In this document: one piece after another, positions 1-17,900 of the stretch | Layout of the letters: each line of letters starts with the position of its first letter | Numbering within the stretch: position 1 is the stretch's first letter | DNA from: Urechis unicinctus | Lineage: Eukaryota > Annelida > Polychaeta > Xenopneusta > Urechidae | Length of the DNA stretch: 64,000 bases | Direction: 5' to 3' | Assembly: GCA_034190875.2 (NCBI GenBank) | Contig: CM067354.1 | Span: 48,227,916 to 48,291,915, forward strand | The notes under the pieces: model-generated | Told to the model about the DNA's origin: nothing | Seen by the model: only the letters and a program-made list of their open reading frames with translations | Databases searched by the model: none | Made by a program: the position numbers and the translations under genes

Positions 1-483
1 ACAAAGTGCATAAAATAACCAGATGGTACATATAACCGCGCCCTTTACTTAAAAGATAACTAGAGTTAGATTTTGAAAGCAACGAAAGAGGAGTTATCTA
101 TTGAGAGAGAGAGAGGGACAAAGGGTGAGTGAAATAGAGAGTGGAGAGAGATGGTTATCAATGGCGAAAAACAATGCATACTCTTATGCATTGTCTAATG
201 TCTTCGCACTGGAGTGTCTCAGTGTTATGGTATCCGATTGCGGCTTCATCGGCTGTACTGCAAGTGCTGCTCGATATTAGTGAACATGCAAGTGCTGCTC
301 GACATCAGTGAAGAACAGGAACTGGAACGACGGTTAAGTTGATAAGACACAGATTGTAACCTGTGGGCAAGGACTCGTGTATGACACAGTCAGATTGGGA
401 ATTATTTCTCCTATAACATGGCAACGAATAGTGCTGAACTCCCATCGAATGTCATAATCATACTGCACGAATATTTAAAAACG
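1..483. other. Downstream flank of receptor copy 1, no gene seen
   Basis: Lies 3' of the minus-strand receptor gene. It contains a short GAGA run near 100-150 and a local duplication of a 'gcaagtgctgctcga' motif at about 260-305 that is single in units 2 and 3. No open frame with coding character and no clear AATAAA on the minus strand were seen. Confidence 0.6.
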
Positions 484-2670
484 TTACATGCGCCATTTGG
501 TTCGTCGTATTTCCATATTGGTGTATACAGGATCGGAAGGCGTTTCCCTAGATTGATGAAACTGTACAGATGTGTACACATTCGCTTCGGGGGGTTCGAC
601 GTTAACGTAACGTGACAGTCCTTCATATGTGGATTCTTCAGCTCTGAATTGGCCTCCACCAAAAGAGCCATACTCGTTCGCTGTCTCCCCATCCGCTTTG
701 GCAATGTCTCCTGTCTGATCACAGCACAGTCCGGTACTTCCCTGGGTGCCAGCTACACTGGTCGGCATAACCATGACAGCAGGAGAGGATCTGCTTGCGC
801 GACGACGTCTGTAATGTTCAAATATATCACATAAACCATTCGATAAAAATATTGCTGTAAATAGGAAGTTCAATGTTTGAAGTCAACTGACCTGTACATC
901 AATAAACCAACGATGACGACGATGAGTATGCCAATAGCTGATCCAGCCGCCACTCCGATGGCTGTCAGCATCGAAACATCAACCGAAAGTGGTACAAGAC
1001 AAGAGTAGCCCCTTTTAGAATATTCTAATAATACCATGTGCGCCCAACGAACCATTGTCTAGATCAGTTAACCTTATTCTTCTGTTAAAGCAAGAAACTA
1101 ACAACAATAGCAAACCTTTCTTTGGTATGGTTTTTCGTTGAATAACAGCCAATGAGGTCCCATTTACAGGGGACACCAGCTCCGGAAATGCTACTGTATG
1201 CTGAATATTACACATGGAAAGCATGAAATTAGTGCTTTTGAGTATTAGTAATCGATTACCCAATACTAAGAATTTCCACCTATTAACTGTTTTTATATGA
1301 CACTATACTCTTATGAATACATAAATGTGTCAAACATTGAGCTCAGTAACTCAAGGCCAACCTTCCACACTGGGTGTTGTTTTCGGCTTTGTTGAAGTCC
1401 TTGCATGGGTGGTGGTTGTTGCTGTCGTTGCATCGGTGGTCGGTACTGATGATATTAGTAAGTGACATTTATTTCCACATTTGAACATCACATCTTTGTG
1501 AGATTTAATAGGTGATATATATGACAAGTTTTTTCTGATAATGAACAAGATATTACGCTAACAGTTAAAATCGATTCTTATAGCGTTTTGTTCATGCGGA
1601 AGCAGCCAGGTGTTATATTACTAATGTGGATATGGACAACATTAAGTTCCAAAAAACCACGGATTGATTCTGACTTTAAGCACTATTTGCTATCTTATTT
1701 AAAAAGCACCCACTGACCCCGGTATTGACAGCTGCTACCTCGCCATCCAGCCTGACACCGACCAGGACATCGCCCTCCTCGGTAGTCACAGATTGCGCGG
1801 TTATCACAATGGCATCGATTGTCACAATTCCCATTTCGTCCATAGGGATTAAAATACTCGCCCCTTTCACATACTATGGACATAAATAGATATATTCTTT
1901 CAGAATTTTCCTTTCATATCGTTGTCATGAAAAGAGCGCGAGAAAGAAGTATTTGTCTATACAGCTCAGTACTTCACCTACAACATGTTCTGAGACCTAC
2001 CTGAGTAGATCGCGATCTTCCAGTGTCCACCACAATCCTCATAGCGAGACCCGCTACAGGTCTCACGGCAGTAACTAGCGGACCCGTAGCGGGAGTGATA
2101 ACGACTGTTGCCACAATAGCATTCATTTCCGGACTACATGAAGCAGATAACATCGTGATGAGAAACGCGACTAACATTATAACAACTGACCTCCGTAAAG
2201 CTTTGCTAACCCACTTTTAACCTCTCCCCACCTCGACGCCGGCGAACGTTGTCCCGTGGCTGGACCTACACCAGTCCACGCACCACGTGACCGACACGCG
2301 GTCATGGTAGGTGTCATAAGAGGAGAGGACTCTAGGACTTCTGTCGTCATTGTAGCAGCCACGATATACTGTGCAGGCATAGTAAGAACGTCAAAAGTGA
2401 TCTTGAATTGAGGGTTGGTTTTTATAAATCTCTCATTTATACAGCAGCAATGTGCTTGTCGGAGTTCATTATAGGCAAATACACGTGAGAGCTTGGGGAA
2501 GTTTGAACCGTTAACGTTCATCCTCATTTCAAATAGCGGTAGGAAAGTATAAGGGACGAGATTAATTAAATATAACATTAAATCTATGATCAGCAAGTAA
2601 ATACAATCTTACCAGCACAAGTGATTTGTCGTACTACAACCGCCAATACGAAGGTTATGAACAAATCCAT
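484..2670 (-). CDS. WSC-EGF transmembrane receptor with tyrosine-motif tail, copy 1 (346 aa, 8 exons)
   Basis: Model built from splice signals. Exons in transcript order: 2613-2670, 2232-2368, 2001-2133, 1718-1873, 1362-1445, 1116-1193, 892-961, 484-808. Together they give 1041 nt, an exact frame. Exon 1 is a signal peptide starting MDLFITFVLAVVV. Exons 2-3 form a WSC domain (starts YRGCYNDD; then NECYCGN and CGGHWK), a family usually linked to carbohydrate binding. Exon 4 is a Cys-rich MEGF/SREC-like EGF domain ending GWRGSSC. Exon 5 is a short Thr-rich stalk, exon 6 a linker, exon 7 a Gly/Ile/Val transmembrane helix ending LLMY. Exon 8 starts with a basic RRRR stop-transfer, then carries YGSF, STYEGL, SRYVNV, VYTSV and VYTNM. 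STYEGL and SRYVNV fit the ITIM consensus, YVN and YTN fit Grb2-type sites, and YTNM fits the PI3K YxxM motif. Domain calls are from family knowledge; signalling is inferred. No named orthologue is recognised. Confidence 0.85.
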
Positions 2671-3580
<910 letters not shown>

Positions 3581-3960
3581 GGGGGAGGGAGGGGGGAGGG
3601 AGGGAGGGAGGGAGGGAGGGAGGGAGGGAGGGAGGGAGGGAGGGGAGGGAGGGAGGGAGGGAGGGAGGGAGGGAGGGAGGGAGGGAGGGAGGGAGGGAGG
3701 GAGGGAGGGAGGGAGGGAGGGAGGGAGGGAGGGAGGGAGGGAGGGAGGGGAGGGAGGGGGAGGGAGGGAGGGAGGGAGGGAGGGAGGGAGGGAGGGAGGG
3801 AGGGAGGGAGGGAGGGAGGGAGGGAGGGAGGGAGGGAGGGAGGAGGGAGGGAGGGAGGGTTAAGGAGGGAGGGAGGGAGGGAGGGAGTTAAGGAGGGAGG
3901 GAGGGAGGGAGTTAAGGAGGGAGTTAAGGAGGGAGTTAAGGAGGGAGTTAAGGAGGGAGG
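3581..3960 (+). repeat. (GGGA)n array with GTTAAGGAGGGA higher-order end
   Basis: About 380 bases of nearly pure GGGA on the plus strand with a few GGGGA interruptions, ending in a mini-repeat of GTTAAGGAGGGA (about 3858-3960). All-purine, mirror-symmetric and rich in G-triplets, so G-quadruplex and triplex formation are plausible. The glycine/glutamate or proline/serine open frames here are repeat artefacts. Confidence 0.95.
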
Positions 3961-6019
3961 GACACTTACATGTAAAGTGTAGAAATTAAGCATTTAATAC
4001 CTGAATATTTGTATTGAGTTTCAATACCCCCTTCGATGCTTTCAATGACATCGCTGCCAACTTTGGTCAGATGATCGGCATAATGTTGTTCAGCCACCGT
4101 GTATGTTGAGCATTGCCCCCCGCTTGTTGGAGGATATCGTTGTTAATTATAATTCACCAAATGTTTGTTGTTTAATCATATAGGGTAATTACCATTGACC
4201 CTTGCGTTGCATGCTTAGCTTACCACTTGCGCTAATGTTTCGGAACTTCTTTCTTATCTGTTCAGTACCACGTTTGATGTCAGCATGATATTGAAATCAG
4301 TAAGAAATCAATTTTTGTGGGTTTCATTGTTGAGCTGTTCGTTATATACAATAAAATATGTTTTTCAGAATCCTTCATGGCAAGATACAGGTTTTTTGGC
4401 ATAAGATGTAAATAAAACTGACTGGGGGACTAATGTAGATCATAGCAGCCGATAGTAGCTATGTAGGTCAAAGAGATTAATAACCCGGTAAACGGACCTA
4501 ACTGTCGCAGTGTCAGTGAGTCTACATATATAGAGGCTGGACAAGGTATAAATGACATAAAAACAAGGTGTTTTGACACTTACCTATTTAATTGTTCGCA
4601 CAAACTATCCAATAGCCGCTTCTTCCCCTTCTTGGAAAAACTTGCGCCGAACGGAGCATTAAAATATTTATCATTTTCTATGTAAAATTCAACAATTTCC
4701 AACTTGCTTCGAAAACATTCTTGCCGAACCATCCAGACGACACTAACACTGGTGTCAACATTTCGCTTAGGACAGGTCATTTTATTATGGTTTGCCGTTA
4801 AAGACAAATATATTTATCATATTTGTAAACAGACCTACAAAAATCGTGGAATTTGATTTTATGACAGGTGGTCGCATGCTAAGTTTGCGGCTTAATAAAG
4901 CCGCTAAATGTACAAGAAAGCGGCATCGGCTAAAAGCCCAATCCGGAAAATATAGCCAAAGCAGGAAAATTAGCGTCTTAAACAAACCGACTTGCAGCTT
5001 CAGCTAGATAGCCAAATATGGCGTTATGCAAGCGGCCCCAGGTCCTACAACCTGTGATACGATGATCTTTAAATGTTCAAAGTCTTTGGTTAGCGAGTAG
5101 CAACCCACGCCACTGTCACTGCGATAAATGCAGAGGAACACAATGCCCTACGAATCAACCCTGTGTAATACGGTGGTTTTGAAACGGGCTATTTGACATG
5201 AATCTACAATCTAAAAACTGCTAATGTTAAGTAAAATAATTACTGATTGAAGTTTGCATCAAGTAGAAAAAGCGCGTGGAATATTATTCGACTGCCACCA
5301 TTATAGTTTACTGAGCTCCACCATCGTCTCTATCAACCCGGCTATAGCTACATGATCTAGACAATCGAATCTCATTGTCGCATGACTTGTGTCCGTGGAA
5401 AGGTGATACCCACTGAGTTACCAGCGGCAAAACCACAGGGACCACAACCGGAAACTCGGGTTCCCGAGAGCCTTTACATATAGCTAATATTTATTTGGAC
5501 AGATAAGCATAGATTAAGCTGAACCACAAAGAAACACAAAGTGCATAAAAGAACTAGATGGTACATATAACCGCGCCCTTTACTAAATAGACAACTAGAG
5601 TTCCATTTTGAAAGCAAAGAAAGAGGAGTTATCTATTGAGAGAGAGAAGCAAAGGGTGAGAGAAAAAGAGTGGTGAGAGATGGTTATCAATGGCGAAAAA
5701 CAATGCCTACTCTTGTACATTGTCTAATGTCTTTGCATTTAGTTGTAAAGGGAGTGTCTCAGTGTTATGATATCCGTATAGTGTTATGATATCCATATAG
5801 ATTGCGGCTGTATCGGCTGTTCTGCAAGTGCTGTTCGACATTAGTGAAGAACAGGAACTGGAGCGAAGGTTAAGTTGATAAGACACAGATGTGAACCTGT
5901 GGGCAAGGACTAGTGTATGACACAGTCAGATTGGGAGTTATTTCTCCTATAACATGGCAACGAATAGTGGTGAACTCCCATCGAATGTCATAATCGTACT
6001 GCACGAATATTTAAAAACG
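3961..6019. other. Spacer between receptor copies 1 and 2
   Basis: Apart from the putative exon at 4584-4780, nothing clearly coding. It includes a short inverted repeat around GCGGCTT/AAGCCGC at about 4888-4905. The part from about 5150 to 5480 is the sequence that returns, more diverged, at 14.0-14.4 kb. From 5536 onward it is the downstream flank of copy 2. Confidence 0.6.
4584..4780 (-). CDS. Putative exon, weakly MADF/Myb-SANT-like (unit 1)
   Basis: An open minus-strand stretch beginning MTCPKRNVDT, followed by a strong donor (AATAG|GTAAGT) after EQLN. It has the basic/aromatic pattern of a small helical DNA-binding domain: FRSKLEIVEFYIEN, then SKKGKKRLLDSLCEQLN, reminiscent of MADF or Myb/SANT-like domains of transposon-derived factors. 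No downstream exon was found. The unit 2 copy (9495-9693) has two extra bases that break the frame, and unit 3 lacks the region. It could be a remnant of a transposase-associated gene or a chance open frame. Confidence 0.3.
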
Positions 6020-8246
6020 TTACACGCGCCATTTGGTTCGTCGTATTTCAATATTGGTGTATACAGGATCGGAAGGCGTTTCCTTAGATTGATGAAACTG
6101 TACAGATGTGTACACATTCGCTTCGGGGGGTTCGACGTTAACGTAACGTGATAGTCCTTCATATGCGGATTCTTCAGCTCTGAATTGGCCTCCACCAAAA
6201 GAGCCATACTCGTTCGCCGTCTCCCCATCCGCTTTGGCACTGTCTCCTGTCTGATCACAGCACAGTCCAGTACTTCCCTGGGTGCCAGCTACACTTGCAA
6301 GGTGGGTCGGCATAACCATGACAGCAGGAGAGGATCTGCTTGTGCGACGACGTCTGTAATGTTCAAATATATCACATAAACCATTCGATAAAAATATTAC
6401 TGTAAATAGGAAGTTCAATGTTTGAAGTCAACTGACCTGTACATCAATAAACCAACGATGACGACGATGAGTATGCCAATAGCGGATCCAGCCGCCACTC
6501 CGATGGCTGTCAGCATCGAAACATCAACCGAAAGTGGTACAAGACAAAAGTAGCCCCTTTTAGAATATTCTAATAATATCATGTGCGCCCAACGAACTAG
6601 ATCAGTTAACCTTATTCTTCTGTTAAAGCAAGAAACTAACAACAATAGCAAACCTTTCTTTGGTATGGGTTTTCTTTGAATAACAGGCAATGAGGTCCCA
6701 TTTACAGGACCACCAGCTCCGGAAATGCTACTGTATGCTGAACATTACACATGGAAAGCATGAAATTAGTGCTTTTGAGTACTAATAATCGATTATCCCA
6801 TACTAAGAATTTCCACCTATTAATTGTTTTTCACATGACACTATACTCTAATGAATACATAAATGTGTCAAATATTGAGCTTAGTGACTCAAGGCCAACC
6901 TTCCACACTGGGTGTTGTCGAGGCCGTGTATGTTGTTTTCAGCTTTGTTGAAGTCCTTGCATGGGTGGTGGTTGTTGTTGCAAGGGTGGTTGTTTTTTTT
7001 TGTACGGGTGGTGGCTGTTGTTGTCGTTGCATCGGTGGTCGGTACTGATGATATTAGTAAGTGACATTTATTTCCACATTTGAACATCACATCTTTGTGA
7101 GATTTAATAGGTGATAATCAACAAGATATTATACTAACAGTTAAAATCGATTCTTACAGCGTTTTGTTCATGCGGAAGCAGCCAGGTGTTATATTACTAA
7201 TGTGGATATGGACAACATTAAGTTCCAAAAAACCACGGATTGATTCTGACTTAAAGCACTATTTGCTATCTTATGTGATAAGCCCACACTGACCCCGGTA
7301 TTGACAGCTGCTACCTCGCCATCCAGCCTGACACCGACCAGGACATCGCCCTCCTCGGTAGTCACAGATTGCGCGGTTATCACAATGGCATCGATTGTCA
7401 CAATTCCCATTTCGTCCATAGGGATTAAAATACTCGCCCCTTTCACATACTATGGACATAAATAGATATATTCTTTCAGAATTTTCCTTTCATATCGTTG
7501 TCATGAAAAGAGCGCGAGAAAGAAGTATTTGTCTATACAGCTCAGTACTTCACCTACAACATGTTCTGAGACCTACCTGAGTAGATCGCGATCTTCCAGT
7601 GTCCACCACAATCCTCATAGCGAGACCCGCTACAGGTCTCACGGCAGTAACTAGCGGACCCGTAGCGGGAGTGGTAACGACTGTTGCCACAATAGCATTC
7701 ATTTCCGGACTACATGAAGCAGATAACATCGTGATGAGAAACGCGACTAACATTATAACAACTGACCTCCGTAAAGCTTTGCTAACCCACTTTTAACCTC
7801 TCCCCACCTCGACGCCGGCGAACGTTGTCCCGTGGCTGGACCTACACCAGTCCACGCACCACGTGACCGACACGCGGTCATGGTAGGTGTCATAAGAGGA
7901 GAGGACTCTAGGACTTCTGTCGTCATTGTAGCAGCCACGATATACTGTGCAGGCATAGTAAGAACGTCAAAAGTGATCTTGAATTGAAAGTTGGTTTTTA
8001 TAAATCGCTCATTTATACAGCAGCAATGTGCTTGTCGGAGTTCATTATAGGCAAATACACGTGAGAGCTTGGGGAAGTTTGAACCGTTAACGTTCATCCT
8101 CATTTCAAATAGCGGTAGGAAAGTATAAGGGACGAGATTAATTAAATATAACATTAAATCTATGATCAGCAAGTAAATACAATCTTACCAGCACAAGTGA
8201 TTTGTCGTACTACAACCGCCAATACGAAGGTTATGAACAAATCCAT
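6020..8246 (-). CDS. WSC-EGF transmembrane receptor with tyrosine-motif tail, copy 2 (369 aa, 8 exons)
   Basis: Same architecture as copy 1. Exons: 8189-8246, 7808-7944, 7577-7709, 7294-7449, 6900-7044, 6654-6730, 6437-6506, 6020-6353; total 1110 nt, in frame. The ectodomain is nearly identical to copy 1. The stalk exon is longer (145 nt). A run of nine A's moves it out of the Thr-rich frame into an Asn/His/Cys-rich one (NNHPCNNNHHPC), ending in phase 2. Exon 6 has one base fewer than in copy 1, so it is read from phase 2 as SISGAGGPVNGTSLP, and the frame is right again at the membrane exon. The tail has three extra residues (HLA) and VYTNI in place of VYTNM. The reading-frame closure supports function, but expression is unproven. 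Confidence 0.8.
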
Positions 8247-8736
8247 GAGTTGGCGACGCAGGTTCAAGTGGTTGGTGTGTTGGAACTAGGTTAAACTGAC
8301 AACAGGAGAAATTCCGGGTAGATGACCGAATAACTGCGTGCTCTAGGCTGGTCTGGCGGGGGCTGTGTCAAACCGGATATGATTTTAAACAATGATAAAT
8401 AGCTCAGGAGAGTGCATTAACACAACTTTCGTGCCTACGCGGCTATACTCCCGATAATTACTACACCAATGTGAAAAGGGTCAGCAACGTGTGACCCGGT
8501 TGATCTTTAAATGTTCAGAGATATCGGTTAGCGAGTAGCGACAACTGTCACTGTCAGTGCGATAATCAACCCTGTATAATGCGGTGAAGCTATATATATA
8601 TATAGATATATATATATATATAGAGAGAGATATATAGAGATAGAGATATATAGATAGAGATATATAGAGAGAGAGAGATATAGATATATATATAGATATA
8701 TAGAGATAGATATATATAAAGAGATATAGAGATATA

Positions 8737-8790
<54 letters not shown>
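8247..8790. repeat. Upstream flank of receptor copy 2 and TA/GATA microsatellite
   Basis: About 340 bases of conserved upstream sequence, then a TA/TAGA/GAGA tract from about 8590. It is the shorter counterpart of 3010-3580. No gene. Confidence 0.7.
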
Positions 8791-8793
<3 letters not shown>

Positions 8794-9064
8794 AGGGAGG
8801 GAGGGAGGGAGGAGGGAAAATAAGGAGGGAAATAGGGAGGGAGAGAGGGGGAGGGAGGGAGGGAGGGGGGAGGGAGGGAGGGAGGGAGGGAGGGAGGGAG
8901 GGAGGAGGGAGGGAGGGAGGGAGGGAGGGAGGGAGGGGAGGGAGGGAGGGAGGGAGGGAGGGAGGGAGGGAGGGAGGGAGGGAGGGGGAGGGAGGGAGGG
9001 GGAGGGAGGGAGGGAGGGAGGGAGGGAGGGAGGAGGGAGGAGGGAGGGAGGGAGGGAGGGAGGG
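8791..9064 (+). repeat. (GGGA)n array of unit 2
   Basis: About 270 bases of GGGA repeats with GGGGA and GGA interruptions, counterpart of 3581-3960. It lacks the GTTAAGGAGGGA end and joins abruptly to sequence that in unit 1 lies about 190 bases further on, marking a deletion at the array edge. Confidence 0.95.
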
Positions 9065-10448
9065 ATTCACCAAATGTTTGTTGTTTAATCATATAGGGTA
9101 ATTACCATTGACCCTTGCGTTGCATGCTTAGCTTACCACTTGCGCTAATGTTTCGGAACTTCTTTCTTATCTGTTCAGTACCACGTTTGATGTCAGCATG
9201 ATATTGAAATCAGTAAGAAATCAATTTTTGTGGGTTTCATTGTTGAGCTGTTCGTTATATACAATAAAATATGTTTTTCAGAATCCTTCATGGCAAGATA
9301 CAGGTTTTTTGCATAAGATGTAAATAAAACTGACTGGGGGACTAATGTAGATCATAGCAGCCGATAGTAGCTATGTAGGTCAAAGAGATTAATAACCGGT
9401 AAACGGACCTAACTGTCGCAGTGTCAGTGAGTCTACATATATAGAGGCTGGACAAGGTATAAATGACATAAAAACAAGGTGTTTTGACACTTACCTATTT
9501 AATTGTTCGCACAAAAACTATCCAATAGCCGCTTCTTCCCCTTCTTGGAAAAACTTGCGCCGAACGGAGCATTAAAATATTTATCATTTTCTATGTAAAA
9601 TTCAACAATTTCCAACTTGCTTCGAAAACATTCTTGCCGAACCATCCAGACGACACTAACACTGGTGTCAACATTTCGCTTAGGACAGGTCATTTTATTA
9701 TGGTTTGCCGTTAAAGACAAATATATTTATCATATTTGTAAACAGACCTACAAAAATCGTGGAATTTGATTTTATGACAGGTGGTCGCATGCTAAGTTTG
9801 CGGCTTAATAAAGCCGCTAAATGTACAAGAAAGCGGCATCGGCTAAAAGCCCAATCCGGAAAATATAGCCAAAGCAGGAAAATTAGCGTCTTAAACAAAC
9901 CGGACTTGCAGCTTCAGCTAGATAGCCAAATATGGCGTTATGCAAGCGGCCCCAGGTCCTACAACCTGTGATACGATGATCTTTAAATGTTCAAAGTCTT
10001 TGGTTAGCGAGTAGCAACCCACGCCACTGTCACTGCGATAAATGCAGAGGAATACAATGCCCTACGAATCAACCCTGTGTAATACGGTGGTTTTGAAACG
10101 GCTATTTGACATGAATCTACAATCTAAAAACTGCTAATGTTAAGTAAAATAATTACTGATTGAAGTTTGCATCAAGTAGAAAAAGCGCGTGGAATATTAT
10201 TCGACTGCCACCATTATAGTTTACTGAGCTCCACCATCGTCTCTATCAACCCGGCTATAGCTACATGATCTAGACAATCGAATCTTATTGCCGCATGACT
10301 TGTGTCCGTGGAAAGGTGATACCCACTGAGTTACCAGCGGCAAAACCACAGGGACCACAACCGGAAACTCGGGTTCCCGAGAGCCTTTACATATAGCTAA
10401 TATTTATTTGGACAGATAAGCATAGATTAAGCTGAACCACAAAGAAAC

Positions 10449-14940
<4,492 letters not shown>

Positions 14941-17900
14941 GTCAGGCTACTTCGTTTGTGAGTCATCCGAGCGTGTATCTGTTGCACCTTTTTCCTTATT
15001 CAGGTGACAATGAGGCATCGAATGAAGATGGTTTACCTGATATATCATTACTGCTGAATATTACACATGACCACCAGAGCTTCCCATGCGTTTCTCTCTA
15101 TGCCACAGACCCATCACTGAAACTAATCACACTTCGATACATTGACGGCTTTCTCAAAAGTTAATACCTATATCAATCTGGTCGCTGATTGGTCATACGC
15201 CCCGCCTCAACACGACATGGATGTGCGCTTCGTGCTATGCTGATCTGATATCGGTGAGTATCCATTATATGATAAGTTGTATGCCACATTGACATATATC
15301 TAGACAAAAGGTAATCTTAGAGTAGGGGGATGAAGGAGGAGTATTGTTTTCGCACATAGATAACTTGCACAATATTTATCCCCACATAATTCTTGGGTCC
15401 GACCACCTGCTTTCTCCAACTTGGGCCGCCATTATAGCCAATGCACTGTAAGGCGGTGCAGAGTTTGACACTTATCGAAACTGCGTCTCAACTTAGATAA
15501 GGTAGTGAGTCTAGTTAAGTACGGCTTTTCGGGAAGACACCGATGTGAATTAGTCAGCGATATACGGCGATATACATTGACAAACACACGTATGTATTTT
15601 TAATTGTCATACACCACGAGTGGTTACATATTGCGATAAACTAACACTTAATTTCCCTTTATCATGTCTCAGCAATAACAAAAATAAAATACCCGTTTAA
15701 TCTTCACAAGCAAATGTTTACCAGTAGGGAGTGCCTGTACTTGGTTCGGGCTGTTGAAGTGTTTGAGATTTATCACATGAAGGGGTACTTTAGACTAGAT
15801 AGGCTAATTACAACGCTATCGGCCATGATATCGCCTACCGTACCATGGCCAGTGGTGTGCTTATATCATGCCCCTGGCAGCAAAGGTTATATAGAGTAGT
15901 CAGAGAAAAGTGAGGCAAGTAATCCTTACTCCTTAACCATCAGCCATAATTAACATAACCTCGTCTTCTTCAGCGCGTGGATGACATTAAAAAATGCCAT
16001 ATTCCATTACAATATGCCATTACCCGGTATTTGCACCAAACATGTAATGTTATGAGGCCTGAAACCTTTTGACAGTATCATTGCTCGTCTTGAGGAAATG
16101 ATATATATATGTGTGTGTAAATATATATGTATATATATATATACAAATATTTATATCGTAACATATATATAAATATATATTAATATATATATATGGATAT
16201 ATATATATATATATATATACTCAGAATTTATTCATCCTTAAAACAATATGTCATACATATAGACTATGTTGTTATTGGAACCGAGACACCTAACACATAG
16301 TTTGGTTAGTGTGATTAACTCATATTGCATTTAACTTACCAGACAACCTGCGTCTTAAACGAGCAATAATCAGTCAGTGTCGCCCATTTTGTATTATTCA
16401 CCACAATTCGGTTGACTCCTCCAGCAGGCCACATATTCTGTTGATGTCATTCTTATGTAATCAACTTAACGGCGCCTGGAATAACAAATGTCTCAACTCT
16501 TAGCGGAACCATTCTTACAATAAATCAATGGAATCGTTATCTATAAACACTTGAGGGTTGCTGGGAGATAAAATTAGCTAATTCAAAATAATATTGGGGC
16601 GAGAAGGATATCCCTTCTTAATGTTACGAATGTAAAATGCATTATGCATGCATAACAGCTCTGTCGGTATGGTCGGTAACTGCAGTGTTGCTTTTTTTAC
16701 AGCCCGGAGGTACCAATGTGATTAATAAACTTGATTTAAATCGTTTTCTTATAAATCATGCATTCTAGATGAGTTAATAGCTGATGTAATGTGAAGAATG
16801 ACAATTGGGACGGCATCAGCTACTGCTTGGATCAAATTCCTGCACAAAAAGATCGACGCAATTATATTGCAATATTCAACCATCCGACAATGCAACTCAC
16901 TCCATTGCACAACTTCAGACCCGCTATACCGGCAAGTTTTTGCTAAATTTACATCGTTGTTTCATAACAGTTTTTAATGAGAAGCATTTATGTATCGACG
17001 GTAGCATTAAATTTATTCTGTAAGGCCATCTATTAACATATTTGTTGGTATATTATGCGTTAGTAATAAGACCAACACGTGTAATGCTTACGCATATTCT
17101 TTCCTCTTTTGTGAATTCAAGTCGTCTCTTCAAGCATTTACGATGGCATATTGATGTCGTTGGCCTTCTCCTATAATCAGAGACATCCTCTTTCGAGGTA
17201 TCATATTATCATGGAGGCTTAGTTTGAGTAGTTGTGTCCCGCGCTGTAGCAGTCTGGCGTGAATGCTGATGACATTCTGCATAAGTGCTCCTGCCAGCGT
17301 TCTGATCCTTTAAGACGTATATAAGTATGATATGACCACCATATTATCTTCCCCAGTGTCATTCATGATTAAACATACCCACCCGTCGCTTAGTCATTTG
17401 TCTTCGGTTCCATGCTCGCACCAGACCTAATATGTGCCATGTACGTTCTGTTACTGGTTCACAGAAGTATATTCAGTGCAATAGAGTACTTATAAGCAAA
17501 GTCTTCTGACAAGCCGGACTTTGTATATTTAATAACCGTGTACATTTTGTGACATATGACTAAATGTGCCTAATTGTTATCTTGAAATATTGACGACATA
17601 TAATTGAATGTATGTCGGTCATATATCACACACAAACGTCGATATATACTCCATACTACATAGCAAGGGATCCATGATAATGGTCGCACCTGATCATATG
17701 ACATCTCTATTACGAACGTCGTTTTATAGGTGTGGACTGGGTATTACTTCTGCAGAGTTGGCGCTTCATTTAGTTCGATATGCTGGAATATCGTAAGAAT
17801 GATATAACAGCCTTCACCTGTCATTAGCATGCATGTATTTTATGTTGTAATCCCATATGTACGAGTACGCATCAATAACTGGAGTAAAACATATTAAGAC

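Larger units (their letters stand above)
5536..10448. repeat. Tandem segmental repeat unit 2 (receptor copy 2)
   Basis: Second unit, colinear with unit 1. It is shorter mainly because its microsatellite tract is shorter and because the stretch matching about 3961-4150 of unit 1 is missing: the GGGA array runs straight into 'attcaccaaatg' at 9064. It shares with unit 3 a short tandem duplication near 5760-5800 that unit 1 lacks. Confidence 0.9.

Noticed and set aside
411..722. Alternative minus-strand frame over the receptor tail exon (and copies at 5947, 10904)
   Set aside because: Out of phase with the membrane exon; the tyrosine-motif frame joins the splice sites exactly.
1974..2177. Signal-peptide-like frame MLVAFLITMLSASC and its plus-strand shadow at 2023-2220 (and copies at 7550, 12423)
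   Set aside because: The frame with WSC cysteines (NECYCGN ... CGGHWK) starts at a good acceptor inside this stretch and joins in phase with the neighbouring exons; the hydrophobic leader is intron sequence read through.
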